Positions 1 to 11,107 of a stretch of 64,000 nt of DNA are shown piece after piece. Source of the stretch: Prostheceraeus crozeri (Eukaryota; Platyhelminthes; Polycladida; Euryleptidae); contig CAJQUW010016168.1 in assembly GCA_907163375.1 (NCBI GenBank), forward strand, positions 434,001 through 498,000. Reading direction: 5' to 3'. Made by a program: the position numbers and the translations under genes. Below the pieces are notes generated by a model. The model searched no databases. It was not told where the DNA came from and saw nothing but the letters and a program-made list of their open reading frames with translations. Each line of letters opens with the position of its first letter. Within the stretch, counting starts at the first letter, position 1.

Positions 1-406
1 GAGTTCCCTAGTCAAAACACTGTGAATGTGCGAATTTCGTCCCACTTCATTACCGCCGTAAGGTGCTTGGTTTTCGACTTTTTGAGAAAATTTATGGTGA
101 TAGTGATCATCCTCTCCATCATCTCATTCCGCCCATGATGACCCACTCACGAAATTTCATGCTTCCGGTAATACGATCAGCTCGCGCCGAAAAAACTTTT
201 GTGATATCTATCTATAAGCTTTTTTTCAATGGCTTCACCATTTAAATGACTATTTATGTTCGATTAATCATTTATTTCCTTTCGCTTGGTTTGTTAAGTT
301 TGCTTACTTCAAATGACTTTTTGAATACTTTGTAACGCCCCACGATTTTCAGTATTGGGGTTCTATTTCAAATAAACGATTATTATTATTATTATTATTA
401 TTATAA
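1..406 (+). mobile_element. LINE 3' end with (ATT)n tail
   Basis: The reading frame at 63-245 has the HPLHHLIPPM-type wording that I associate with the extreme C-terminus of Jockey/CR1-like LINE reverse transcriptases. It is followed by a short 3' untranslated stretch containing AATAAA and then an ATT microsatellite at about 379-406, the usual layout of a LINE 3' end. The left side is cut by the window. The frame is too short to assign a clade, and the family call is inference from pattern memory. Confidence 0.4.
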
Positions 407-411
407 TCATC

Positions 412-685
412 TGAATTTCCGCTTAATTAAGATACTTGGTAGTAAGTGCTCATTCCGTTTGATGTCCACTAAGTTTCACACCGCTTATATAGAGGCAGCA
501 AATTTCTAGCATATAAACACGGATAATTTGAAAAAATTTGGTTTCTTAAATATTGATCGAATTTTTTAGACGACGGGAGCATGATCTCCGCCAAAAATTG
601 AATCTTTTGATTTAAAAATTTTTACTGCATGCTGACATTTTTTGAGTCAACACCGTACCTACTATAGACTTATTTTATGGATAGG
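412..685 (+). repeat. Dispersed repeat, copy 1
   Basis: This block resembles 55414-55685 in the same orientation. Both contain the run ATTTCCGCTTAATTA near the left end, then TTTCACAC, a CAATCTCCGC/GATCTCCGCC block, and CACTGCATAC/TACTGCATGC followed by ACCTA and a TATGG end. Identity by eye is roughly two thirds with small gaps. No coding capacity is seen, so it is probably an old non-autonomous transposon. Confidence 0.55.
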
Positions 686-879
686 TCCTATCGTCGACAA
701 AGTCATTTCATCGACAGTTTCATCAATATCTATGTCCACAGTTAGAAGACATAGGAGTCCCTGATCAAGCTCAAGGACATCATAGCTTTATTTCTATGAA
801 TTAGTGAGTTAATTTATGTATTTAAATATCTATGGGTGCATGATACTCTTGAGTGAATATCATCCACCTGTCGATGAAA

Positions 880-1110
880 TGACCCTGTCTTCATGATGTG
901 ATCACTTTTCACGGCCCACGTCTCACTCCCATACATTGGCGCTGCGTACACAAACAAAATACATCTGGCCTTTCATTTTCAGGATGGGAGCTTTGGATGT
1001 CAGGAAGGGCGCCAGTTCATGGAATTTCTTCCATCCACACGTTACTCTGGAAGAAGTTCCATGAACTTGCCTGGCTCGTTGGTTCGAATTCTGACAGTCA
1101 CACATCTTTT
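880..1110 (-). mobile_element. LINE fragment, post-RT region
   Basis: The minus strand encodes KAPILKMKGQMYFVCVRSA, matching the LTSKG-x-LKxKGKVY-x-xCVRSVLIYGSETW block that follows the reverse transcriptase domain in CR1/RTE-like LINEs. The frame is short and damaged. Related scraps occur near 18700-18790 and 19250-19330. The plus-strand 126-codon frame here is antisense and not a gene. Confidence 0.5.
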
Positions 1111-1281
1111 ACATGGCAATTTGATTGTTTATCTCATTTCAATCTATTGTTTATTGGCATTAAGCCAGATGACTCAAAAGTCGAAAGGATGAATGCACCC
1201 CACCCACCTTTTCATTGCCGTTCCGTTCCGCAATATCCTTTATTTATGTCCTTGATTCATGCAATTCATTCTGATTGACAG

Positions 1282-1538
1282 CGTTGGAGTTTGGCGATGT
1301 AGCTTCCGGAGGATGGAACACTGCAGAGCTTCATTCGGATAATGAAGACGAACCAGAGAAGAAGAAGGCTCGCTTAGAGGAACCGTTGGTGGAATCTCAG
1401 ACGAAATCTCCCGTGGTGAATGTCCACCTCTCTCCGTCTCGTTCCGACTCCGATTCTGCTCCTGAATCTCACCCGGATCCTTCCCCCGATCATCTCTCTG
1501 AATCCATACGGCGTCACAAGAAATTCCTTTCTGTTCAT
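1282..1538 (+). CDS. Exon of an unrecognised nuclear protein gene (a)
   Basis: This is a candidate internal exon. It is preceded by the acceptor ATTGACAG and followed by the donor CAT|GTGAGT, and starts two bases before a codon and ends in phase 0. It encodes about 85 residues with the DNEDEPEKKKARLEEP block, which combines an acidic stretch with a nuclear-localisation-like KKKAR, followed by a Ser/Pro/Asp-rich stretch and IRRHKKFLSVH. Composition is clearly non-random compared with the AT-rich surroundings. It joins in phase with the exon at 2920-3156 across a 1.38-kb intron that holds nothing recognisable. I do not recognise the family and assign no function. Upstream and downstream exons were not found. 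Confidence 0.5.
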
Positions 1539-2919
1539 GTGAGTCTTTCTAAATTGATAGAAATAGTTATTAAAATTTGCAGTTAGGACTCAAGAACGGA
1601 CAATTAGAACTCAACAGCAACGTTAATTTTTTCACATTATCCATTATTCCATTTAATTAACGAGTCTCTCATGCAGATCTCACTAGCCGTTTTCAGGCTC
1701 GTTTTGTGAGCGATTTATACAAGGCAATTATTGCTTACACATTTCACTTTATTTTTGAAAAATGAATCTGAATTATCGACCACTAAAATGTAAATTTGAC
1801 GGAATAGAACGAGAGGCATGGGTTGAAAGCGTGAATCTTGCTTGGGTCCCTTGTTGATGACCTCGTGAAACCTTTTTACTGCGCTTAATATGATCATTTC
1901 TATCGGTAATGAACGTTTATCAGTCCTGCTAAGGAGCAATTCTGTATATTTACCTCTTCATCTGTCAAATTTCAAGAATTTCAATCTATCAAAAATCAGA
2001 ATTCTTCAAAACTGCATCAATGGAGAAATTATAAAAATATCCATCTTATCAACATCAAAAAGTAAAACTATTGCTGCGTGTAACATCAGGAAATTCATCG
2101 GTTATTAAGCTACAGCCGTCATTTTCATGAGATAGAAATCAAAAATCCGGAATTAGCAAATACCCCAGAATTCAGCATGTTCTCATTGTTGGATTAATGA
2201 TCTATATCATGCTTAAGATTTTTTTCTTCACGTTTGCGGTGATTTAGATAAAGGAGAAAATGAATTGATCAAAAACACAATACAGCAGAAATCTAAATTT
2301 ACACGTTTTGGTGCACCGGCCCGAGAACCCATGCATGCAAAAATAACCGTTGCACCGCGAAAACCTTTGTTGAGAAAGTTGAATTTTTAGAGGTCAGCTT
2401 GCTTATTCATAGATAAACGACAGTGCACTTTCGGTTTCAAGCGTTCCAAAGATTGATGAGAGATCTTTATATCACTGCTACCGCATACTAAGCCAAGGTG
2501 ATGCGTCTTCGAAAAAATTGGTCTCCGAGATGGCATGTTTTAGGTCCCAAAATTTGATTTTGACTCATCGTGTGCTTACAATTACAATTTGCGTTTACAA
2601 TCATAATTGTATATTTGATGCATTCGGGCTCCACCTCTTTGAGCGTTTCCGGGTTTTTCTTCTTTCTTTTATTCTTATTCCTGTTTAATACGTCGTCCGG
2701 TTGTGTGAGATATTTTATGACAGCAATTATACAGTTTATAATATTATTATACCTATCATATCGATTGTTGTTTAATTATTTGGATCTACTCTACATCATG
2801 AAATCAGACTATTCAGAGTGACTCGGCTTTTACATATTCTATCAAGAACTGTAGGTCTATATTTAGTTGAATTGTGTTCATTTGTTTGTTTACTGTATTG
2901 TATTTACTGCATTTTTCAG

Positions 2920-3156
2920 GGAACAGCTCCATGGATTAGACCTCTCCCTCAATTGCTCACTGAAGCTGGCTTTTCTACAGCACTGCTGGATCGCAAAGAT
3001 GAGAACGTCTTATCACCAGAAACAATTGAAAGTCTGACTTCCCTGATAACCAGTGAGAAAGATAAAAAACGAGTCAAGTACTTATCTGAAGTTCTCGAAG
3101 AGCATCGATGGGCATTCCTCCGACTTCATCAATACGTCGACGACGACGCAAAGCGA
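2920..3156 (+). CDS. Exon of an unrecognised nuclear protein gene (b)
   Basis: A strong acceptor (polypyrimidine then TTTTTCAG) precedes GGA ACA GCT, and the exon ends CGA|GTAAGG, giving 79 codons exactly in phase 0 at both ends. This matches the phase-0 donor at 1538. The peptide begins GTAPWIRPLPQLLTEAGF and continues with a charged, helix-rich stretch (SEKDKKRVKYLSEVLEEH), and looks like part of a folded domain. No later exon is visible before the SINE and Penelope sequences from 3.7 kb on, so the gene may continue beyond them or may be a fragment. Identity unknown. Confidence 0.5.
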
Positions 3157-3730
3157 GTAAGGACACTTTTCATGTTACCGTTGGCGGAGAAGTTTGTTGT
3201 TAGTAATTTCTACTGTCTTCTGGGCATTAACAGCATCTCGATAGCTTTTGCAATTTTATTTTGTTAAGAAAATAATTTGAATGCAAATGTTCGTCTTAAC
3301 TTCTTTTTCACCTCCAACTTTTATACTTTCAAGTGCAAGTTTTGGTGCTTCTATTCTCCCCCCTCCCCACATATTCCACTTTTTCGATTTCATCAAATTT
3401 CGTCGAACTTAGTCACATTGGGTTAATAATGGGCTTGTGCTGTCCTAGAAGGATAGCACAAACATCACCGAGACGGTTTACTTGAACTCTGGCATGAAGG
3501 ATTGGTCCCTTGTATACTACTTAGAATATGAGATGGGTCTTCCGGTGTCCTGGCTCAAACTGTCTGAGCGGTTTCAGCAGCTTAAACCGTCCCTCGGACA
3601 CTGGATTAGCGTCCTTGTGGGACGCAACCCCCAAAGCAGCTGATCAATAAAAAGTGAATCAATGTTGTGGCATCTACAACGCAAAACTTTTCAATGGTTC
3701 TTAACTTAAATTTGTTATGTGATATATTAT
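3157..3730. other. Unassigned intergenic or intronic sequence
   Basis: No exon, repeat or RNA gene is recognised. A C-rich run sits near 3356-3372. The block 3420-3640 has higher GC than its surroundings and could be an unidentified short element. Confidence 0.3.
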
Positions 3731-3925
3731 GTGGTCTCCGTGGCACAGTGGTTAAGTGCTTGGCCTAGCGATCTTTTGGTCCAGAGGTCGATCACCGAGG
3801 GTGCCAGTGGAAGTCGGCATGAAGGGCATCCGGATTAAAAGTACTACAACGCTTCATAAGTCTGACGATGTCAGCACTGTCCAAACCGCAAGTATGGGGA
3901 GCTGACGTAAAAGCTTCATTAACGT
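3731..3925 (+). mobile_element. tRNA-derived SINE, copy 1
   Basis: The block begins GTGGTCTCCGTGGCACAGTGG, which contains a polymerase III A-box-like TGGCACAGTGG. A degenerate B box, AGAGGTCGATCACC, follows about 40 bases later, and then a non-tRNA body (GGCATGAAGGGCATCCGGA). The same head and body occur inverted at 4580-4777 and 16998-17169, each with target duplications. No clear duplication flanks this copy, so its 3' limit is approximate. Confidence 0.65.
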
Positions 3926-4079
3926 CTGTTTAGAAGAGAAGTAATCCATTAAAGAAAATACTACAAAACTTTTTGACCAGGTTCTTCGCGAGATTTGTTT
4001 CCCGTTGTAAAGATATTTTCCCTCTCCATTGTGTTTAGTTCTAGTTCAAATAATACGAATAAGCCATGAATCTTACAAG

Positions 4080-5250
4080 TCTTATGGAAGATGAGCAACA
4101 CCCAGAGATTACTTCACCGGCTACTTACGAGCGTATCAAGGTACTCTCGGGAATTAATTTACACAATGGAATCAGCATGAAGAAGCATGAACTTCGCTTG
4201 TGATAAGTTAGATATACGAGAATGGACAAGTTAGCGTGATGCAAGTACAGAAAAGATGGCTTCGATGGCACAAATGTCTGGTGTCTCGCTTTCCGTCAAG
4301 CAATCACTTGGGGACATTCTCCGATATCCTCTGGGACAATGTGCGTTCCGTTTGCCCAATACACTTGCTTGCACAGGTGCAGTTGAATTGATGTAGCACC
4401 ATGAATTGGGATTCCAGGAGCTTCTGGTCTTTCAGATTCGATCACCAGAGGTTGAGTCGTTGAGATCACTTGAAGATCCACAAACGAAAACACTGAAGAA
4501 ACCTCATGGGTGAGTTTTCTCCTGAGCCAGTCATCAAATTCGTCACCTTGAAAGGAACACGGAGGATTACAACTCTCTTGATGGTTTGGCGTCACTGTTC
4601 CCCCTTCCTTGGGGCCTGGTGGACGGTGCTGACGCAGTCAGATTTTAATCTGGAGCGTTGTGATATTTTTAGTCCGGATGTCCTTCCTGACGACTTTCAA
4701 TGACACTTTCGGGCTCCACCTCTGGAACGAAAGATCATTAGGCCAAGCACTAATCCACTCTGCCACGGAGACCACGGTTACAACTCTCTTCTTGGGTTCA
4801 AATTTTGGCTGCGGATTGTCTTGGGACGTGTGCATATCGATAAAGCTCGAAGAGTACCCAGCACTCATTAAAGTCTTACGGAGGAATTCACACGCAGTCA
4901 ATGGTCTCTGGAGAACAAATGCGATGAGCTCGGTGAAACAGTGTTCTTACCAGCCCAAATTTGAATGACTTTGCGACGAAGCTTCCGAAGTAGTATAAAG
5001 ACCCGACCATGACGGCTTGCGATACACTGAAAGGATCGGCTTCTCATCATCATTGCGGAGAAAGATACATCCATTAAAGTCAGATGATTGTTGTTTTCGA
5101 CTTCTCATCCAAGTGTAGACAGACTTGGATGCAGCGTGATACGACGTCGAAGGTACATCTCAGGATCCGCATCGCTCTTCAGTGCCACAGATGTGTCATC
5201 CATTTATCTGCAGCATTGGCACGCAAACTATGAAATGGTAGTGGAAATCT
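4080..5250 (-). pseudogene. Canonical Penelope-like element relic (RT end plus EN linker)
   Basis: On the minus strand, going downwards from 5250, fragments read in different frames as VYRKPSWSGLY, then FLRKTLMSAGYSSSFIDMH, then FQGDEFDDWLRRKL and GATSIQLHLCKQVYW. This order matches the stretch between the RT thumb and the C-terminal GIY-YIG endonuclease in canonical Penelope/Poseidon/Neptune elements (VYRKPTWTG, FLRNTL-x-x-GYP, then PYxGDxxxxxLRRRL). The endonuclease below 4296 is decayed. A SINE at 4580-4777 splits the element, with a 13-bp duplication of the Penelope sequence. Several frameshifts and stops are present and it is certainly inactive. Exact clade unresolved. Confidence 0.65.
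4580..4777 (-). mobile_element. tRNA-derived SINE, copy 2, with 13-bp TSD
   Basis: This is an inverted copy of the SINE at 3731, with its tRNA-like head at the high-coordinate end (CACTCTGCCACGGAGACCAC). It is flanked by perfect 13-bp direct repeats TTACAACTCTCTT at 4567-4579 and 4778-4790. These are typical of LINE-mobilised retroposition and fix the boundaries. It interrupts the Penelope relic. Confidence 0.8.
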
Positions 5251-5400
5251 TGCTATCATGAATTCCTAGAAAAGTGACCGGAGTAGGGCAAAGCATGTAA
5301 TTACTAGCGCCTGGATTTTTATGTGAATAAAAAGTCCAAAATATGTGAAAAATGATGTGAAACATTTTCTTTGCGAAACAGTATTTTACGCTACCTGGAA

Positions 5401-5650
5401 CTAAAAAGATTGGCTTGTCACTCGCTTATAACACTCAGGACGAAAAAAACAATGGGTTACGATGAGTTTCTTGATGTTCTCTTCACAGAATGATCGCCGG
5501 TTATCAGAGAGAAGATTTCTGTCGACAGAGAAGCTCCTTTCGACATCTACAGATGTCATTGGCGCATAGTTGAAGAGAGCAGCTGCAGCTGGGCACATAA
5601 CTTCAGACAAATTGTCGCTGTCGCCACTCAGTACACTTAGAGATGTTTTT
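5401..5650 (-). pseudogene. hAT transposase C-terminal (dimerisation) fragment
   Basis: The minus strand encodes FNYAPMTSVDVERSFSVDR followed by LLSDNRRSFCEENIKKLIV. This is the classic hAT family dimerisation signature (YAPxTSVDVERSFS, LSDRRxSF-x-x-EN) found near the C-terminus of hAT transposases. The frame ends 20 residues later. Upstream sequence to about 6000 may hold more of the element in broken frames, but I could not confirm it. Terminal inverted repeats were not found. Confidence 0.65.
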
Positions 5651-6476
5651 TTCTAATTGATAATTTTTCGGATTTTTCTAAAAGATATTTTCCGGATTTC
5701 GGCTGATGACTTGCTGACGAATTTTTCTACAACATTCGCTTGTCCTGTTGTATTACTAATAACAAAACCCAGTTCATTCCATCAATGTGGATGTAATTCT
5801 ATACGTTCTTTGTTGAGGCCAGCAAGAGTCGCTTCAATGGTGGATATCCAGCATCAATCCATGCATTGGAGAAGTCTATACGCTATGAAATCGCAGCCAT
5901 CGAACCTGGACTTCTCCGAAAAGTGGTGGACAATGTCATTGAAATGGTCCGACTTTGTGAGGTCGCGCGGGGCGAGGCGACCATCTGAAAAATGTTATTT
6001 TTAAAGGACGCAATGAACCTCCTGATCTTAGCCTACGTTTTAATAAAAAGAACATCAAAATCTGTTGAAAGCACAGAATTAGATTCATCTGCGCGCGCTT
6101 CGAAGCAGATAAACAAAATATTTAATTCTGCGGTTGACTGATAGCCGTTTACTTTCTTGTGCGACTTTTGAAACAGCCTATGTATGCGTGCATATTTTTG
6201 AAATGAAAATCGTTGACATTCAGAGTTGAAATCCGTGACATAGAAACATTTAGGCAAGTGAAAAGAAAGGAGCAAGTTTATTAAGTAAGATCGAAGCAGA
6301 CAAAACTTGATCATATGAATGCAAAGCAAGCTAATGATTGTTGAATTTCCGATAGTGTATATTCATATTTCGATGGATATCAGACCAGCACTAAGCGAAC
6401 CAATTCAGTTATTCTGGAATAACGCGTCATTTCTCACTGGTTATGTCAGTTTTAGTTTTAGATTTGATTAGTATAC
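5651..6476. other. Unassigned sequence
   Basis: The part to about 6000 may be the degraded body of the adjacent hAT relic. The remainder shows no recognisable gene, RNA or repeat. Confidence 0.25.
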
Positions 6477-8538
6477 AATATACAGGGTGCCCGCGGGTCT
6501 GGAAAGTCTGGAAAATAGAGTGGTCTGGAAAAAGTCTGGAAATTCTGAGAATTTTGGAAAAATATTGGATGAATAAGTCTGGAAGTATTGAAGCTTCACT
6601 CATTCTGTGCGCTTCACGCATTCTGTGAGTTCATTGCTGATAGCTACGCATATATTTCTTTCCCAGCGATTTTATATTCCATAGTTGATTTCCCTCAAAG
6701 GACCATGAAAAGGGTCTGTCTGCTAGTTATGATTTTTTCTTGTACTTAGATTCAAGTTGTACATGTTTACTCTTCATATTACCAAGACGACCTCGATTGT
6801 ACCTTAGTTTCGTTTTCAGATAGTTTAAGTAGTTTCAATTACTAAGTATTTGCTCTGTTGCTCTATTAGCTGTGTAGCTGTACACCCTTCACTCTGGATA
6901 TTTTGTAGAGGAACAGAAAACCAAGTACGAACATTTCATTTTCCACCGATTTATTTCGCCAGTTCTTTTCAAGGTGTGCACTGGAGTGACATTAGAAAGA
7001 CATGGACACGGAATTCGTTGTGTTATGAGCGTTTACGTTTCATTGACAAGCAAGAAAGTACAGACACAATTTTCGTAATTTAATGATACAAGATTAAAGT
7101 CAAAGACAGTTTGGCAATAGCTGCAATTAGCAGACTATATGCATTTTTAAAAACAGTGCTTAGGAGTTATGTGTACTATAAAAATGCTCGTATATGCATG
7201 CCGTTTGTATAGTACTGTTGTTGCAAAAGGGGCAATATTATATTTGAATAAAATCAACTTTAAAAAAAATTCTATTTTACTGATTATAGAAGAAATGTGC
7301 TCAAGATTGAGAGCTTTTAAATGCCGGCTGTCCTGTAGTAGCCACTGAGTTTCATTCATTCATCATAATTGCAAAAAACTTTAATGACAGATTCAAATTA
7401 AGAAAACTATTTTTGACGCACTTTGAAGTACAATATTCCTTTTTCATTATTGCATCAAGTGGCGAAGAGCAAAATTCACTTATTAAGGCGCAAATTATCA
7501 CTCCATCGATAAATACATGTATATTCGAAACTTGAATGCAAAAGATCGTTCCAGGATCCAATTGCACCAGTGCATTCGAATAAGGTGACTCAGTTCTTCG
7601 ATCATTCAACAACTATTTTGTTCGTTCACTCAGTTCGCCTGTTCATATTAATTTTACGCCATGACGTTCAGTTCAACTGAAACACTCAAGTCACTCACTT
7701 CCATTTTGTTCACTTTGAGATGCACCAACGTTGTAGGACTTGGCGCTCGTTAACCACATCGAGAATCAAGGAAGCTGTATTCTTCATTGTGTCCATCATT
7801 CTTTCATAGAAGACTACTTTGTCATCCTTTCATTTTTCAAAACAACTATACCCTATTTGCCTTTGTCTCACAAATCTACTTTGACATTCATAAAACTGCT
7901 ACCACAGGGAAGCCTTCCAAATCCCAGATTTTCCCCCGATTCCTGGAAAGATGGCAAACCCTACGTGAAATAGAATTCTACACTATAAAATTCATCAAGT
8001 AGTTGATTGGCCTCTATCCCAGAAGTATATAACTCATAAATATTTGAAACCATAATTACTTGGAGTTTTACCGCAGCCTTTATTTTGTCACCCTTCAGAA
8101 ATCGAGAGAAATTTTATGAAACGTTTCATAAGGCGCACGAAAATTCTTATGCGGCGCTGCGCCGGCTAAAATGACATTGAAAATCCTGGTTTCTGAAGTC
8201 TGGTTTGATCTTTAATCTACTCATTTACATTCATTTATATTGTAATGTAACATGTTCACAAACACAAACAACAGTACAGATTTTTTCTGAGCGAAAGTTG
8301 CTTTAAACGACTGTCTATGTCTGAACAGCGAAGGCGATGTGAGAAATTAATTTCCCCGTAGTAAATTTAAGAAGCATCAGTTCATCTCGTTCATCAGTTT
8401 CATGAACAGAAAAGTATTAGTTCATCTCAGTGGCAGTTACTAGGAAATCCCGTTTGCTAATCTCCTTCGCTTACTAGTGAACGACTAAGAACCTCGTTCA
8501 TTTGCACCAAAAAGTTCTAATGCAATGGTTAGAACTAC

Positions 8539-9279
8539 TAACTAAACAGGCAGTTGGTCCCTTAAATCATTTTCCTTACTTCACTTGATTTGCGAGGAGG
8601 TCGGATCATTCGTTGGTGTCCTCAATTACGCGTTCGGTTATTTTCCGCCAGTCTCTTACGTGATCCTAGCTATCACGTAGGTCAGCTTCGCACCAACCTT
8701 TGATGGTGTCTGTCCACCACATCATAGATGGGCTCTACGACTGTTGCCATTCGCGATACCAAACAGCACGGTCTTCAATCGTGTCTTAACTAAACAAGCA
8801 GTTGGTCCCTTAAATCATTTTCCTTACTTCACTTGATTTGCGAGGAGGTCGGATCATTCGTTGGTGTCCTCAATTACGCGTTCGGTTATTTTCCACCAGT
8901 CTCTTACGTGATCCTAGCTATCACGTAGGTCAGCTTCGCACCAACCTTTGATGGTGTCTGTCCACCACATCATAGATGGGCTCTACGACTGTTGCCATTC
9001 GCGATACCAAACAGCACGGTCTTCAATCGTGTCTTAACTAAACAGGCAGTTGGTCCCTTAAATCATTTTCCTTACTTCACTTGATTTGCGAGGAGGTCGG
9101 ATCATTCGTTGGTGTCCTCAATTACGCGTTCGGTTATTTTCCACCAGTCTCTTACGTGATCCTAGCTATCACGTAGGTCAGCTTCGCACCAACCTTTGAT
9201 GGTGTCTGTCCACCACATCATAGATGGGCTCTACGACTGTTGCCATTCGCGATACCAAACACCACGGTCTTCAATCGGC
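8539..9279. repeat. 248-bp tandem triplication of a LINE 3' segment
   Basis: Three head-to-tail copies start at 8539, 8787 and 9035 (spacing exactly 248), each beginning TAACTAAACA. They differ at only a few bases. On the minus strand each unit contains the residue pattern MMWWTDTIKGWCEADL and RDWRKITERVIED, resembling the C-terminal end of the adjacent LINE. The array therefore repeats the LINE's coding end plus 3' tail. Confidence 0.85.
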
Positions 9280-9289
9280 AATGATCTTT

Positions 9290-10990
9290 CATGCGGCAGA
9301 TGTGGCCGAACAGACCCAGTTTGCGTTTATTAATCATCTACACAAGCCGTAACTTTGGCTCTACTCTTCCCAGGTAATCATAATTGGTGGTGCGGTGAAG
9401 CCATCGAGCACCTAAAATCCTTCGGAAGCACCGCAACTCAAAGGCATCGAGACACCGCTTATCCGTCTTTCTCAAAGTCAACGTTTCCGAAGTAAGCATC
9501 AGCACGCTAGAAACACACGATTGCAACACCGTGCATTTTAGTTCTTGTACTAATCTTGTGGCTCCTCCATACTTTGTCAAAACCTGCTAACGTCCTGAAT
9601 ACCATGCCAATGCGCTGACGAATTTTATTGCATTTGCCTCGCCATTTATCGCGATTCCAAGATAGGTGAACTTGTGAACTGTTTCTATTGCACTGCTGTT
9701 GCTCGAAAGCTCTGCATTTTGATTTGTCTCCACTATCACTAATCCCTTCGTTTTATCGGTGTTGATCTTGCGGCCACATCTTCCTGCATCTGAAGAAACG
9801 AAGTTTAGGCCATTATCCAGTTCTCATTAACCTTCATCCGAAAGTTTTATATCATCAGCAAGGCTTGGGTTGTTGTGTGGCCGTCTCTGAACTGACAACC
9901 ACACTTCTGCCACATTGTTACAACACGCTCCAGGTAAACAAAATAACAGGTCACACTGTCTGGAATCCTTGTCTGAACCAGTCACCAGTCAATTTCCTAG
10001 TCTAACTACAGCCTGGGCAATGTAGTACATGCTCTTCAAAATGTGGATGATCTTAGCATCCACTTCGTATGATCTCAGCACTGCCCACATGTCGTCTTGC
10101 CGAATGTTACCGAAGACCATAGAGAAATCGATGGAGCAGACCATCAGCATGGATGTGTTGCACACTGCTGATGTCTCTACGGAAACCTGTTTGTTCTTCT
10201 ACCAGGAATGGCTCGACAGAAGCTTTCAGACACTCTAGGATGATCAGTAAGAACACTGCACACGTGGTTGATCAGAAATAAGATGCCGTAGTTGCTGCAG
10301 ATGCTTGGATCCCCTTTCTTTGGCAGCGTCACTATAACCGACTTGTTCCATTTATCAGGAACGTTCTCTTCAGACCATGCTTGACTGCATATAATGAGCA
10401 GCTCTTCTGCCAATTCTACTCCACCTGCATATAGCATCTTTCCTGTGATACCATCTGTACCGGGAGTCTTGTGTGGCTTTAGCTTCTTGGTCGCTGTTTC
10501 GACTTGACTTCCGAGTATTTCGCCATTTCTGTCGTTGTCTTGTAGTGCCGTCACTACTGTGATGTCATGATTATACGTCTACGGATGCAGGTCTCGACAG
10601 TACTCAGTCTATCTCTCCTTGGTCTCTTCGGATGTCTGCAACGGAACAGATGTCCATCGCGATCTTTAGCAAATCGTTGCTTTGGTTCCTATTTTGCATT
10701 GTATCTCTAATCAGCAGCTTTGCGTGTCTCTGCTTCTACGCACTCTGCTCAAACAGTCGGTATTTCTCCTACAGCCATATTTTCACATCGGCTCGCACCG
10801 CCTTTCGAAATTAATTACACTCGCTCCTGTATATTTTCATGTTCTCTTCAGACTGTAGTCTGCCATGTTTCGACTTTGTTTTTCATCCGTAAATAGGAGT
10901 GTCCTCTGAGTTATTCCTTTCTGTCGGCAGACTCTCTGATTGCCGAATACAGCCGAGCTGTTCTTTCTTCCAATTTTTAATCTTCCGTCA
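9290..10990 (-). pseudogene. LINE reverse transcriptase relic
   Basis: The minus strand, read from high to low coordinates, gives an RT amino-terminal part (ATKKLKPHKTPGTDGITGKM, then PDKWNKSVIVTLPKKGDPS and LINHVC at 10177-10554). A damaged middle follows, and then the post-RT block RLDAFE-like LDAFELRCFRRILGARW at 9338-9580. This order is that of RTE/CR1-like LINE ORF2. The catalytic FADD region is not visible, and several stops and frameshifts break the frame. The 3' end runs into the 248-bp tandem array. It is inserted in opposite orientation within the 6.48-11.10 kb DNA transposon. Confidence 0.75.
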
Positions 10991-11107
10991 GGTTGATCAA
11001 ACCAAATTTTTGAGTGAATTATGGTAAATTTGGATTATCGATGAGTCTGGAATTTTTTCATGAGTCTGGAAATTATCTTCCGAAAATGTGCGGGCACCCT
11101 GAATATA

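Larger units (their letters stand above)
6483..11101. mobile_element. DNA transposon with CAGGGTGCCCGC ends and 6-bp TSD
   Basis: The left end CAGGGTGCCCGC at 6483 and right end GCGGGCACCCTG at 11101 are inverted repeats. Both sides carry subterminal repeats of GTCTGGAAA. The flanks are the perfect 6-bp duplication AATATA (6477-6482 and 11102-11107). Length is 4.62 kb. No transposase of its own was recognised. The right half holds an inverted LINE fragment (9290-10990), so this looks non-autonomous or decayed. The interval 6600-8538 has no recognisable coding sequence. CAGGG-type ends occur in hAT and other superfamilies, but a 6-bp duplication does not fit the 8 bp of hAT, so the superfamily is left open. 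Confidence 0.7.

Noticed and set aside
898-1278. 126-codon plus-strand frame
   Set aside because: It overlaps an antisense LINE block that I recognise on the minus strand, and the peptide is low-information.
8539-9279. Repeat array considered as a CRISPR or satellite
   Set aside because: The units are 248 bp with no spacers and are derived from a LINE 3' end in an animal genome.
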